In this document: positions 34,736 through 44,168 of the stretch, piece by piece
Numbering within the stretch: the stretch's first letter is position 1
How the letters are laid out: every line of letters starts with the position of its first letter
From: Gemmatimonadota bacterium
GTDB taxonomy: Bacteria > Gemmatimonadota > Gemmatimonadetes > Longimicrobiales > Gaopeijiaceae
Assembly (NCBI GenBank): GCA_028873595.1
Contig: JAPPOV010000030.1
Coordinates: 1-64,000 of the forward strand
Reading direction: 5' to 3'
DNA: 64,000 bases
The notes under the pieces: model-generated
What the model was told of the DNA's origin: nothing
Database searches by the model: none
What the model saw: the letters and a program-made list of their open reading frames with translations, nothing else
Program-made: the position numbers and the translations under genes

Positions 34736-36211
34736 ATGACCGACGCCTCCGCGGGCGGCCGCATCGTCAAGGAAGCCCTCACGTTCGACGACGTCCTGCT
34801 CATTCCGGGGCACTCTCTGGTGCACCCGAAGGACACGGACGTGTCCACAATCGTCACGCGAGGAATCGAGCTTCGTATTCCTCTCCTCGCCGCCGCCATG
34901 GACACGGTCACAGAGTCCGCCATGGCCATCCAGATGGCCCGAGAGGGCGGGCTTGGGATCATTCACAAGAACCTGCCGGCCGAGAAGCAGGCTGAGGAAG
35001 TCGATCGTGTGAAGCGATCCGAGAGCGGAATGATCCTGAATCCCATCACGCTCCGGCGCGGTGGATCACTTCAGGATGCGCATGAGTTGATGGCTCGCTT
35101 CTCGATCAGCGGCGTTCCGATCGTCGAAGACGACGGGCGGCTGGTAGGGATTATCACGAACCGGGACCTGCAGTTCGAGACGGATCTGTCGAAATCGATT
35201 TCCGAGGTGATGACGTCCGAAAACCTGGTGACCGTCCCAGTCGGGACGACGCTCGATCAGGCGCAGGAAATCCTGCACCAGCACCGCATCGAAAAGCTCC
35301 CTGTGGTCGACGAAAGCGGAGAGCTGAAAGGCCTGATCACCGTCAAGGACATCTTCAAGCGTCGCCGGTATCCGGACGCATGCAAGGACGAACACGGCCG
35401 ACTTCGTACCGGTGCGGCGATTGGTGCTTCGGCGGCGGACCTCGAGCGCGCTCAACTCCTTGTCGAGGCCGGAGCGGACGTACTTGTGGTCGATACGGCG
35501 CATGGGCACTCCGAGGGCGTGCTCAAGGCGGTCGCGACGGTGCGTGAGCGGTTCCCGGACGTTCAGCTGATTGGAGGAAACGTGGGCACGGTCGAGGGGG
35601 CCAAGGCCCTGGTGGATCGTGGAGTCGACGCCGTGAAGGTCGGTGTGGGGCCGGGTTCGATCTGCACGACGCGGGTGGTGACGGGGGTCGGTCTTCCCCA
35701 GCTGAGCGCGATTATGGACGCAGTCGCAGGCGCGGACGGCTCGGTCCCCATTATCGCCGATGGCGGGATCCGCTACTCGGGGGACCTCGTGAAGGCACTT
35801 GCGGCCGGGGCGCACAGCGTGATGATGGGCTCGATGTTCGCGGGTACTGATGAATCCCCGGGCGAGACGTTTCTTCTTGAGGGCCGGCGCTTCAAGACGG
35901 TACGTGGAATGGGGTCGTTGTCTGCGATGGAAGAAGGCTCTGCCGACCGGTACTTCCAGGATTCCTCCGATCAGAAGCGGAAGCTGGTGCCCGAGGGAAT
36001 CGAGGCTCGGGTGCCGTACAAGGGACCGGTCTCCGATACCATCTACCAGCTGATTGGAGGCCTTCGCGCCGGTATGGGTTACTGCGGCGTCGGCTCCATC
36101 GACGAGCTTCGCACAGAGACGCGCTTCAACCGCATCACGATGGGTGGACTCCGTGAATCGCACCCCCATGATGTGACCATCACTCGTGAGGCGCCGAACT
36201 ATCACGGTTAG
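34736..36211 (+). CDS. guaB: Inosine-5'-monophosphate dehydrogenase
   Basis: Oxidises IMP to XMP, the first committed step to GMP. 491 residues, TIM barrel with two CBS domains inserted at about 100-215 ([35 protein letters not shown]). The catalytic loop [15 protein letters not shown] (about 304-318, Cys nucleophile), [18 protein letters not shown], the flap with GSADRYFQ and a final [11 protein letters not shown] are all present. Start ATG 34736 follows AAGG. guaA is not in the window. Confidence 0.97.
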   Translation: MTDASAGGRIVKEALTFDDVLLIPGHSLVHPKDTDVSTIVTRGIELRIPLLAAAMDTVTESAMAIQMAREGGLGIIHKNLPAEKQAEEVDRVKRSESGMILNPITLRRGGSLQDAHELMARFSISGVPIVEDDGRLVGIITNRDLQFETDLSKSISEVMTSENLVTVPVGTTLDQAQEILHQHRIEKLPVVDESGELKGLITVKDIFKRRRYPDACKDEHGRLRTGAAIGASAADLERAQLLVEAGADVLVVDTAHGHSEGVLKAVATVRERFPDVQLIGGNVGTVEGAKALVDRGVDAVKVGVGPGSICTTRVVTGVGLPQLSAIMDAVAGADGSVPIIADGGIRYSGDLVKALAAGAHSVMMGSMFAGTDESPGETFLLEGRRFKTVRGMGSLSAMEEGSADRYFQDSSDQKRKLVPEGIEARVPYKGPVSDTIYQLIGGLRAGMGYCGVGSIDELRTETRFNRITMGGLRESHPHDVTITREAPNYHG

Positions 36212-36229
36212 CTCTGCGGGCTTGACGGC

Positions 36230-37426
36230 ATGATCGGATCTCTTCCCATGCGCTTCGGTCTTGCGGGACTGCCTGCATTGATCGTACTGGCAGGGTCAGG
36301 CTGCGTTGCGGCTGGAGGTCTAGACCTGGATGGCCGGGTGCCCGCAGCCGTGCCTGATCCCCTTGTGGACGTCCCTTCGGGCGGCGCGTTGCTCGAGCCT
36401 GTCCACATCGCGTATCTGGCTCCACCCCAGGGGGTGGAGTACGTCGACGAACTCCTGGCGTCACCCGTTCTGCGCGACGCGGAGTTTCAGGATGCGGTGG
36501 CGCGCTGGGTCGAGTACTGGGAGCACGCGGCTCAGCCGTGGTTTCCGGAGTTCCTTCGTCGGATGGGTGCGTTCGAAGAGATCGTCGACTCAGCGCTTTC
36601 CGAGCGCGCGCTGCCACCGTCTCTGCGGTACCTGCCGCTGATCGAAAGCGGCTACGACCCGGGCGCGACAAGTCGCGCGAGTGCGGGAGGCATGTGGCAA
36701 TTCATGCCTGTCACTGCCGAGGCGTACGGCATGAAGGTCGGTGCGTTCGTCGACGAACGACGGAATCCATTCAAGTCGACCGATGCGGCAGCGGACTATC
36801 TTTCCTCGCTTCATCGGCGTTTCGATTCCTGGTTCCTGGCCCTCGCCGCGTACAACGGGGGCCCCAGTCGCGCACAGCGGATCCTTCGACAGCAGGCGCG
36901 GATGGCCCAACCTTCGGACTCGCTCTTCTGGGCACATCGGGAACACTGGCCTCGGGAAACCCAGGAGTTCGTACCGAAGCTGGTGGCAGCGATCATCGTA
37001 GCACAGTCTCCACAGCGGTACGGGTACGACCCCCCGCTACCGAGTTCCCCGTTCCGGTACGCGACGGTCGAGGTTCCAGAAGCGACCACCCTTGATGTGC
37101 TCGCCCGCGCGGCCGAGACCGATGAGAGCGAAATTCGGTGGCTGAATCCGGAACTCTACCGTGGCTTCACTCCACCAGGTCGGACGTACGCACTACGCGT
37201 GCCCGCAGGGCAGGGTGAGCGGTTCACGACCAACTACGCCGCGATTCCACCCGGTGAGCGGATGACGGTCGTCGAGCATTCCGTCGAACAGGGGGAGACG
37301 CTCTCGCATATCGCACGTCGATACGGGGTCGCACTGGGTGACCTTCAGGCCGCCAACCCCGAGGTAAGACCGCGGTATCTGCGCGTCGGTGCGCGTCTGA
37401 CAGTCCCGATCCTGTTGGCGCGTTGA
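36230..37426 (+). CDS. MltD-like lytic transglycosylase lipoprotein with LysM domains
   Basis: A 398-residue exported GH23 enzyme that cleaves glycan strands in the periplasm. Lipobox LAGSGC (Cys near 25), then the SLT domain with the catalytic Glu in LIESGYDP (about 141), ASAGGMWQFMPVTAEAYGM, and the AYNGGPSRAQRI motif near 208. A degenerate LysM (about 280-325) and a canonical LysM (about 348-396: SVEQGETLSHIARRYGVAL) follow. It lies 18 bases after guaB and may be co-transcribed. A second ATG at 36248 gives a more usual signal peptide. Confidence 0.92.
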   Translation: MIGSLPMRFGLAGLPALIVLAGSGCVAAGGLDLDGRVPAAVPDPLVDVPSGGALLEPVHIAYLAPPQGVEYVDELLASPVLRDAEFQDAVARWVEYWEHAAQPWFPEFLRRMGAFEEIVDSALSERALPPSLRYLPLIESGYDPGATSRASAGGMWQFMPVTAEAYGMKVGAFVDERRNPFKSTDAAADYLSSLHRRFDSWFLALAAYNGGPSRAQRILRQQARMAQPSDSLFWAHREHWPRETQEFVPKLVAAIIVAQSPQRYGYDPPLPSSPFRYATVEVPEATTLDVLARAAETDESEIRWLNPELYRGFTPPGRTYALRVPAGQGERFTTNYAAIPPGERMTVVEHSVEQGETLSHIARRYGVALGDLQAANPEVRPRYLRVGARLTVPILLAR

Positions 37427-37438
37427 GCCCGTGTCGCG

Positions 37439-37933
37439 CTAGGCTTCGTCCAGGGTCCAGCTGCCCGAGGCTCCACCTTCTTTTCTCAGGAGCCGTATCC
37501 CCTCGATCCGCATACCGCGGTCGACGGCCTTCACCATGTCGTAGACGGTCAGTAGCGCTACGCTGACGGCGGTGAGCGCTTCCATCTCGACGCCGGTCTT
37601 TCCCTTGTACGTCGCGGTGGCGAGAGCTCGGAGGCCCGGGAGCGCGGCGTCGGTCTCGAGCACGACCTCGACCGACGCGCCGGGAAGGGCGTGGCATAAG
37701 GGGATCAGGTCGGCCGTCTTCTTGCCCCCGATGATCCCTGCCAGCTGCGCAACCTGGACGGGGTCGCCTTTCTCGGTTCGGCCCTCGACGATTCGAGACA
37801 GCGTCTCGGCTTCCATGAGGATACGGCCCTCCGCGACGGCGGTACGTCTCGTGCCGTCTTTCTTCGTGACGTCGACCATTTGAGGGCGACCATCAGCATC
37901 CAGGTGCGTCAGGCCATCATCGCGCTCGCTCAT
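37439..37933 (-). CDS. moaC: Cyclic pyranopterin monophosphate synthase
   Basis: Second step of molybdopterin synthesis, forming cPMP from the MoaA product. 164 residues; family signatures MVDVTKKDGTRRTAVAEGRI, GKKTADLIPLCHALP (catalytic Lys/His region) and KTGVEMEALTAVSVALLTVYDM are complete. The ATG overlaps the holB stop as ATGA. With moeA it shows an active molybdenum cofactor pathway; moaA, moaE and mogA are not seen. Confidence 0.96.
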   Translation of the reverse strand: MSERDDGLTHLDADGRPQMVDVTKKDGTRRTAVAEGRILMEAETLSRIVEGRTEKGDPVQVAQLAGIIGGKKTADLIPLCHALPGASVEVVLETDAALPGLRALATATYKGKTGVEMEALTAVSVALLTVYDMVKAVDRGMRIEGIRLLRKEGGASGSWTLDEA

Positions 37934-39096
37934 CGGTCGGTTCCTGTCAGAGGAGGAGAATCGAGGAGTGCTCCGCGAAGGTCGCGCACCAGGCCGCTCA
38001 CGACCAGTTGAGGATTCACATTCCCTCGAGCGAGTTCGCGGGCCCGCTCCACGGCCGGAAAGGCTTCCGGAACCTTCGACGGGACGATTCCGGCCGAACC
38101 GGCGTGCTTCTTGAGGCGGCCGAGTGCATCGTAATTGATGACCAGATCGTCGGCGCCTGCAGCTGCCGCTGCCAGGTCACGGAGCCATTCTTCCACGAAG
38201 GTGAAGAGATCGATCAGCTGACGCGCACGGGCTGGCGGAAAGGAGGCTGCGAGGCGGTACCCCGCGGCTGGACTCGAAGCCGTGGCAGACGTCACGATCT
38301 CGAAGGCCCGTCGTCGCAGCGCTTCGAGTGGGCCCGGCTCTCCGTCATCCGGAAGGAAGGCCATCGCGCGCCCCGGCGAACCCTGACTCAGGTGAGCTGC
38401 CCAATTGCGTGTCTTCTCGTCGGGCTCGAGGTGCTGAGCGAGAAAGTCTTTGACGGTCTGTCGAGGGAGCGCCGGTACGTGAACTGGGACGGTGCGAGAC
38501 CGGATGGTGGGGAGGAGCATACCCGGTTCACTGCTCGTCAGGATAAAGCGGGCCTGACCCGGGGGCTCCTCCAGGAGCTTCAGAAGTGCGTTTGCAGCTT
38601 CCGGGCTCGCTTCCTGAGGCACGAGGAGCTCGGACTGCCCGACGATGAAGACCGGGCCCTCGGCCATGGTCGGTCGCTTTGCGGCGCTGGTTCGCAGGTT
38701 CTTGATTGTCCCGAGATAGAGGCCGCGGACGTCGTCCGACCAGCTCGGGACGAGGCTCGTTTCACGAAGTTCTGCGAGCTCCTGGAAGCGCGCAGCCTCG
38801 AGGGCCGCGGCCAGCTTCTCTTTACTCGCTGCTTTCGGGCGAGGGAGTGGGAAGTACCAGTGCACGTCCGGGTGTTCGAGAGATCGTGTCATGCGGCACG
38901 GACCGCACGCTTCACACGGCCCATCGTCGATCGGTTCCGCGCAGACCGTGAGTTGTGCGATCCACAATGCGAGGCGCTGCTTCCCGACCCCCCGGGGACC
39001 GTGCAGGAGCAGGGCCGCAGGGAGGGTTCCTGACTGGTGAGCGCGGACCAGCGACGAACGGAGTGCCTCGTGCCCGATCAGGTCGTGCAAACTCAT
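37930..39096 (-). CDS. holB: DNA polymerase III subunit delta'
   Basis: Clamp-loader delta' subunit, 388 residues. AAA+ fold: HGPRGVGKQ (about 33-41) is a degenerate P-loop, zinc-type cysteines follow at CEACGPCRM (about 60), then NALLKLLEEPPGQARFILTSSEPGMLLPTIRSR, which is the delta'/gamma sensor-1 signature. The collar domain occupies the last 150 residues. The GKQ ending fits delta', which does not need to hydrolyse ATP. It sits just downstream of the envC-like gene and overlaps moaC. Confidence 0.9.
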   Translation of the reverse strand: MSLHDLIGHEALRSSLVRAHQSGTLPAALLLHGPRGVGKQRLALWIAQLTVCAEPIDDGPCEACGPCRMTRSLEHPDVHWYFPLPRPKAASKEKLAAALEAARFQELAELRETSLVPSWSDDVRGLYLGTIKNLRTSAAKRPTMAEGPVFIVGQSELLVPQEASPEAANALLKLLEEPPGQARFILTSSEPGMLLPTIRSRTVPVHVPALPRQTVKDFLAQHLEPDEKTRNWAAHLSQGSPGRAMAFLPDDGEPGPLEALRRRAFEIVTSATASSPAAGYRLAASFPPARARQLIDLFTFVEEWLRDLAAAAAGADDLVINYDALGRLKKHAGSAGIVPSKVPEAFPAVERARELARGNVNPQLVVSGLVRDLRGALLDSPPLTGTDR

Positions 39097-39103
39097 CGAG
39101 GGC

Positions 39104-40288
39104 CTACCGACGACGTAGCCAGAGGAGCGGATCCTGTGCCTGCGGTGAAGTCCCGTCGAGTGGGGCGCGAATCTGAAACTCCAGATGGGGCCCTTCCGGC
39201 GTGTCGGTGCCTCCTACCGTCCCTACGACCTGACCGGCCACGACTTCGCGGCCCTCGACGACCCCAATGTCTTCCAAGTAGAGGTAGAGCGTGTAGAAGC
39301 CGTCGCCGTGGGAGAGCATGACGGTCGGACCGTACCCCTCGAACGGGCCTGCGTAGGCGACCACGCCGGCTTTCACGGCTTGCACTGGTGTCCCGGTGCG
39401 TGCCGCGATGCCGATCCCATTCCAGCGAATCACGGTGCCGTTTGGCCTCTGGTCGCGCCCGAATTCGTAGATGAGCTCCCCGTCGAGCGGCCAGTCGAGC
39501 GAGCCCGCATCCTCCGCGGAAAGGGTCGCGCCCGGTCGGTTCGCCAGCTCTCGACGCCGTTCCTCCAGCGCGTCGATCAGTGCCGTCATCCTGCTCTCGT
39601 CGGCGTCGAGTTCCTCGATACGAGACGACGCCGTCTCCTCACGCGCGCGGTACTGCTGAATGGCGGACTGGTGCTCCCGCTCGACCGAGCGGAGCTGTGC
39701 CACCTCTGTGAGGCGATCTTGTCGGAGGGAGCCGAGCAACGCCATGCGGTCCCGCAGCGCTTCGTTCTGTTCCATCAGCTCGGCCTCCAACGAGCGTACG
39801 CGTTCGACGAGAGACCGATCGAACGCCGCGATGCGCTGCAGGTAGCGGTAGCGATTCAGCAGATCTGTGAACGAACGAGCGCCCAGGAGGACCTGCACGG
39901 TGTGCATGGCTCCCATCTTGTAGATGTCACGAAGCCGCCGAAACAGGACGGCCTCGCTGATCGCGAGCTGCTCTTGCGAGAGCACGAGGTTTCGAGTCGT
40001 CTGACCCACTTGCTCGGCTGTCGCTTCGGACTGGAATTCGACTTCAGCGAGTACGGAGCGGCTCGCGCTGAGCCGCTGCTCCACGTTTGCGAGTTCCGTC
40101 GCCGCATCACGCACTCGATTGCGGACGTCCCCCAGGTCACGTTGCAGTCGGTTGCGCTCCTCGCGGATTTGCTCGAGTCGGCGCTGGCTTTGCTGGATCT
40201 CCCGGTTGATGTCCGGGTCCTGGCCGGCAACCACCGTGGGGAGTGCGAATACGAGCAGCGCCGCCGAGATGACGCCCGTCCGAAGCAT
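39104..40288 (-). CDS. EnvC-like murein hydrolase activator (coiled coil + M23)
   Basis: Periplasmic amidase activator that works with FtsEX at the septum. 394 residues from ATG 40288, which shares one base with the ftsX stop. A signal peptide (MLRTGVISAALLVFALPTVVAG) leads to long coiled coils at about 25-110 and 150-235, then the LytM domain (about 265-390: IRWNGIGIAARTGTPVQAVKAGVVAYAG..YLYLEDIG..GPHLEFQIR). The zinc positions are changed: IRWNGIGI in place of HxGxD and HLEF in place of HLHF, as expected of an EnvC-type non-catalytic activator. Confidence 0.9.
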   Translation of the reverse strand: MLRTGVISAALLVFALPTVVAGQDPDINREIQQSQRRLEQIREERNRLQRDLGDVRNRVRDAATELANVEQRLSASRSVLAEVEFQSEATAEQVGQTTRNLVLSQEQLAISEAVLFRRLRDIYKMGAMHTVQVLLGARSFTDLLNRYRYLQRIAAFDRSLVERVRSLEAELMEQNEALRDRMALLGSLRQDRLTEVAQLRSVEREHQSAIQQYRAREETASSRIEELDADESRMTALIDALEERRRELANRPGATLSAEDAGSLDWPLDGELIYEFGRDQRPNGTVIRWNGIGIAARTGTPVQAVKAGVVAYAGPFEGYGPTVMLSHGDGFYTLYLYLEDIGVVEGREVVAGQVVGTVGGTDTPEGPHLEFQIRAPLDGTSPQAQDPLLWLRRR

Positions 40289-41142
40289 CACACTTCCCGC
40301 AGGTGACGTCGGATCGCTACGGCACTCGAGCATGCACCGAACAGCGCTCCCGCCAGCAACCCGATGCCCACCCAGCTGCCCGGAATCCAGGCTACTTCGA
40401 AGAGGTACGCGTACACCATCCGATACGTACTGTACGTCAGGGCCGCGGCGAGAACTGCACCGACCAGGCCCGCGAGCGCACCCTCCAGGAGGAACGGGCG
40501 TCGAATGAAGCCGTTTCGCGCTCCGACCAGGCGCATGATGTAGATCTCGTCCCTCCGAGCGAAGATCGCGATGCGAAGCGCGGTCCCGATGATCAGGGCC
40601 GCGACCATCGCGAATGCAAGGCCGAGGACCGCAGTGCTGGCGAACCCGATCCTCCTCAGCGCAAAGAGCCGATCGACCCATTCTTCTCCGTAAAGGGCGT
40701 CCTCTACGAAGGGGTAGTTTCGGGCCGAGCTCGCGACCTGTTCGACGACGTCCGGGGTTCTGTTGCCAGGTCGGAGCTCGACTTCGAGCGACTGCGGCAG
40801 AGGATTGACTTCGGACTCGATGAAGAGCTGACCGAACTCGGGGAGATCCCGCTGCGCCCGCTCCAGCGCGTCTCGCTTCGAGACGTAATTGACCTGCGAC
40901 ACCTCCTCGAACGCTGCCAACTCTCCAAGGAGGTGATCGATTTCGCTCTGACGCGCGTCGTCTCGGAGGTAGACGACGACCTCTACACGTTCTTCGATCG
41001 CAGACAGAGCAATCTGCAGGTTGTAGGTCGAGAGAGAGAAGAGGCCGACCACGAAGAGGGCGAGACCTACCATGCCGGAGGACAGACCGGTCAGAACGGG
41101 GGCCCGGCGAAAGGCTGCCAGGGCTTCGCGCATGGCGTACAT
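40288..41142 (-). CDS. ftsX: Cell division protein FtsX
   Basis: Inner-membrane partner of FtsE, 284 residues. One N-terminal helix (about 18-42), a periplasmic domain (about 45-165) that contacts EnvC-type activators, then three more helices, with the family segment RRDEIYIMRLVGARNGFIRRPFLLEGALAGLVGA near 195-228. One-base overlaps (TGATG) with both ftsE and the envC-like gene make a coupled three-gene unit. Confidence 0.95.
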   Translation of the reverse strand: MYAMREALAAFRRAPVLTGLSSGMVGLALFVVGLFSLSTYNLQIALSAIEERVEVVVYLRDDARQSEIDHLLGELAAFEEVSQVNYVSKRDALERAQRDLPEFGQLFIESEVNPLPQSLEVELRPGNRTPDVVEQVASSARNYPFVEDALYGEEWVDRLFALRRIGFASTAVLGLAFAMVAALIIGTALRIAIFARRDEIYIMRLVGARNGFIRRPFLLEGALAGLVGAVLAAALTYSTYRMVYAYLFEVAWIPGSWVGIGLLAGALFGACSSAVAIRRHLREV

Positions 41143-41828
41143 CAGGACGCCACCGGGTCGGCTGTGGCCGAGTCGTACACCAGCTTGCCCTGGTCGAGCT
41201 CGAAGAAGCGGGCGTGGGGGTGGCGTCGAGTAAGCTCCAGGTCGTGCGTCGCCATCAATACGACCATCCCCCTGGCGTTGAGGTCCCAGAAGAGGTCCAT
41301 GATCCCGCGAGTCGCTCGGTCGTCCAGGTTCCCCGTGGGCTCGTCGGCGAGCAGGATGTACGGATCGTTCACCAGTGCTCTCGCGATGGCGACCCGCTGC
41401 CGCTCGCCACCGGAGAGCTCCTCTACCCGTGCACCTGCTTTCGAGGCCAACCCGACCTGGGTAAGCAAGCGATTGGCCCTCGACTGAATCGCTTTCTGAG
41501 GTGTCCCGGTCACCTCGAGCGCAAATCCGACGTTCTCCACGGCGGTGCGCCCAGGCAAGAGGCGGAAATCCTGAAAGACCATGCCGACACGGCGGCGGAC
41601 CTTCCAGAGGTCACGCTCGGTCACGCGCTCAGACGAGAATGCGGCGACTCTCACCTCACCCCTGGTGGGGCGCTCGGCCATGTGGATGAGTCGCATCGTC
41701 GTCGACTTGCCCGATCCGGAATGGCCGGTCAGGAAAGCGAACTCACCCTTCTTGATGTGGAAAGAGACGTCGTGAAGGGCGTACCCGCGTTTCGGGTACT
41801 CTTTCGATACGTGAGTGAGTTCGATCAC
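41142..41828 (-). CDS. ftsE: Cell division ATP-binding protein FtsE
   Basis: Cytoplasmic ATPase of the FtsEX complex, 228 residues. ABC motifs: Walker A GHSGSGKST (about 35-43), signature LSGGERQRVAIARAL (about 138-152), Walker B LLADEPTGNLD. The opening IELTHVSKEYPKRGYALHDVSF is typical. Overlaps ftsX by one base. The surrounding order ftsE-ftsX-envC matches the known septal amidase-control pathway. Confidence 0.96.
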   Translation of the reverse strand: MIELTHVSKEYPKRGYALHDVSFHIKKGEFAFLTGHSGSGKSTTMRLIHMAERPTRGEVRVAAFSSERVTERDLWKVRRRVGMVFQDFRLLPGRTAVENVGFALEVTGTPQKAIQSRANRLLTQVGLASKAGARVEELSGGERQRVAIARALVNDPYILLADEPTGNLDDRATRGIMDLFWDLNARGMVVLMATHDLELTRRHPHARFFELDQGKLVYDSATADPVAS

Positions 41829-41873
41829 CGGATCAGGTGGGCGCGGGGCGAAACCTTGCTCCGGTCGAGAAGG

Positions 41874-42824
41874 TTAGACATTGGCGGAAAGAGTGTCAAA
41901 GCGTGTGACGGCAAGGTGATGCCCGAGTGTCATCGCCTCGATCATCGACGAGGGGTCAGCGGTTCCTGTTCCAGCGATATCGAAGGCTGTTCCATGGTCC
42001 GGAGACGTTCGAATGAAGGGTAAGCCGATCGTCACGTTCACGCCTGTGCCGAACGATACAGTCTTGAACGCGGCCATCCCGACATCGTGGTACGGAGCCA
42101 GGACCGCGTCGAACTCTCCCATGAGAGCGCGAGAGAATACCGTATCGGCCGGGAGCGGCCCCACAGCCCGAATTCCAGCATCCTGCAGGGCGTCGAGCGC
42201 CGGCTGGTAGGTGCGCGCCTCCTCCTGGCCGAAGAGACCGTCATCCGACGCATGAGGATTCATCGCGCACATACCGACGACCGGAGAAGGGATCCCCCAG
42301 TCTGAACCCAGACACTCGTTCAGGAGCGTCGCCTGCTCGATCAGGAGCTCGGTCGTCACGGCATCGGGGACCTCGCGAAGGGGCAGGTGCGTGGTGCCGA
42401 GCAGCACCCGTAGCGGGGGACCGAGCCGTGTTCGCTCAGCAGCCAGTAGCATCCCGACTCGCTTCACGCCGGCGCGCTCGGCCAGCATCTCTGTCTGACC
42501 CGGGAACATCCGGCCGCTGCGATGCAGGGACGGTTTGTGGACCGGGGCTGTCACGATGCCGTGGACCTGACCAGAGAGGGCTGCGTCCATCGCCCGTTCG
42601 ATCGATGCCGCACCGACGTCACCGGCCCACACGTCATCCCTCGCGCGGCTCAGTCCCTGAGCCTGAAGCGTCTCCAGAAAATCGTCGGACACGGGCCCAT
42701 CGGGACCGTATACGGTGAGTGCGATCTCCGGGTGCGCTTCGCGCAGATGCTCGAGGCCGAGCCGAGCGACTTCCGGACCGATCCCGCGTGGGTCGCCGGG
42801 TGTGAGTGCGAGGCGTACGCCCAC
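41874..42824 (-). CDS. pdxA: 4-hydroxythreonine-4-phosphate dehydrogenase
   Basis: NAD-dependent step of the DXP-dependent pyridoxal phosphate pathway. 316 residues; begins LALTPGDPRGIGPEVA, continues with the metal-binding SGQVHGIVTAPVHKPSLH, LGTTHLPLREVPDAV, CAMNPHASDDGLFG, APYHDVGMAAFK and ends with IRTSPDHGTAFDIAGTG, the three conserved His regions. Start is GTG at 42824, directly abutting the surA stop codon. The surA-pdxA pairing is well known in proteobacteria. Confidence 0.95.
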   Translation of the reverse strand: MGVRLALTPGDPRGIGPEVARLGLEHLREAHPEIALTVYGPDGPVSDDFLETLQAQGLSRARDDVWAGDVGAASIERAMDAALSGQVHGIVTAPVHKPSLHRSGRMFPGQTEMLAERAGVKRVGMLLAAERTRLGPPLRVLLGTTHLPLREVPDAVTTELLIEQATLLNECLGSDWGIPSPVVGMCAMNPHASDDGLFGQEEARTYQPALDALQDAGIRAVGPLPADTVFSRALMGEFDAVLAPYHDVGMAAFKTVSFGTGVNVTIGLPFIRTSPDHGTAFDIAGTGTADPSSMIEAMTLGHHLAVTRFDTLSANV

Positions 42825-44132
42825 CTACATGCGAATGTCGATGTACGTGCGTGCGCGAAGCTCTTCGATGATTTGCTCGATTTGCCGTTCCTGCTGGAGC
42901 TGCGCTGCGAGCTGGCCACGGAGATCTTCAAACGTGTACGCACCGGCCTCGCGGACCTGAATGACCGAAACGACGGCAAGGCGAGATTCGCCGGGTGCCA
43001 TCTCGTATTCCAGCGGACCTACGAGATCGCCCGCACTCGCTGTGCGAAGCATTCCGTACGCCGGAGGGAATTCGCTAAGCTGTTCGAAGGCGAATGTGAT
43101 GGAGTCCGGCGCGGCTGGATCGGAGAACTGCTCGTACAGGTCGGTCATCGATACCCCGGACTCGGCCTGCTGCCGAACGTCCATCGCGATATTCCGGGCT
43201 GATCCGAGGTCCGCTTCCGTCTTCTCTGGCGTGATGAGAATGTGACGCGCATTGCGCTCACCCGGGCGCATCCGTTCAACCCTGATGATGTGAAAGCCGA
43301 AATCGGTCTGCACCACATCGCTGACCTGACCGTCCAGGAGACTGAATGCCGCTTCCTCGAATTCTCGAACCATGCGGCCACGCCGAAACCAGCCCAGGTC
43401 TCCTCCCAGCGCAGCGGTTCCCGGGTCATTACTGAACTCACGGGCGAGTTCGGCGAAATCCTCGCCGCCGGTGATACGCTCGAGGAGAGCCTCGGCTCGA
43501 ACCCGAGCGGAGTCTATCGCAGCCTCGGTAGCCGTGGGCTGAATCACGACCTGACGGATCGTCATCAGCTTCGGGCGCTGCTCGAGCTGGCCCCTCGCTT
43601 CCTGGAAACGCTCCAGGAGCTCGTCTTCCGTTACGGCGACCGGCGGTGCATCCCGCAGTCGTGATTGATAGAAGAGCTGCTCAATCTGCCGGACCCGCTG
43701 TTCGTTGGTCAGGATTTCGCGATACTCGGCTAGAGACAACGCCTCAGATGCCAGCGCTTCCTGCAGCTGGGCCTGGCCGCCGAACTGTGACGCGAGCTGT
43801 GTGATCTGCTCGTTGACGCTCTGGCTGATCTGTTCGTCGTTGACCTGCAGAAGCGAGTCGCGGGCCGCTGCCTGCAGAACGAGCAGGCGGTCGATGAACC
43901 GGTTGAGGATCTGGTCGAAGAGTGCGTCGTACTCGGAGGAGCCGGGCACCGGAACGGGAGCTCCACCCAGCTGCATCCGCTGGATTTCTTCCTGCACCTG
44001 TGTCTGGACGATTGCGGAGTCGCCGACAACGGCGACCAGACGGTCGACGACATCCAGATCTTCCAGCTGCGCGTGAGCCACGCCGGGTGCGATCAGGAAC
44101 AGTGAGCCGATCAGGATACTGCGCTTCATCAT
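42825..44132 (-). CDS. surA: SurA-like periplasmic chaperone/PpiC peptidylprolyl isomerase
   Basis: Exported chaperone for outer-membrane proteins, 435 residues. Signal peptide [22 protein letters not shown]; SurA N-domain (about 25-165, opening [21 protein letters not shown]); a clear parvulin domain at about 180-285 ([50 protein letters not shown]); and a second, degenerate parvulin at about 290-390. Followed directly by pdxA. The layout matches SurA; the second PPIase half has lost several signature residues. Confidence 0.92.
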   Translation of the reverse strand: MMKRSILIGSLFLIAPGVAHAQLEDLDVVDRLVAVVGDSAIVQTQVQEEIQRMQLGGAPVPVPGSSEYDALFDQILNRFIDRLLVLQAAARDSLLQVNDEQISQSVNEQITQLASQFGGQAQLQEALASEALSLAEYREILTNEQRVRQIEQLFYQSRLRDAPPVAVTEDELLERFQEARGQLEQRPKLMTIRQVVIQPTATEAAIDSARVRAEALLERITGGEDFAELAREFSNDPGTAALGGDLGWFRRGRMVREFEEAAFSLLDGQVSDVVQTDFGFHIIRVERMRPGERNARHILITPEKTEADLGSARNIAMDVRQQAESGVSMTDLYEQFSDPAAPDSITFAFEQLSEFPPAYGMLRTASAGDLVGPLEYEMAPGESRLAVVSVIQVREAGAYTFEDLRGQLAAQLQQERQIEQIIEELRARTYIDIRM

Positions 44133-44168
44133 GAAACCTCGTAAACCGCGTTAATCCGCGGGTTCCTG

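Noticed and set aside
37930-39096. Degenerate P-loop (GKQ) in HolB as a sign of damage
   Set aside because: Delta' subunits often lack a working ATPase site, so this is expected.
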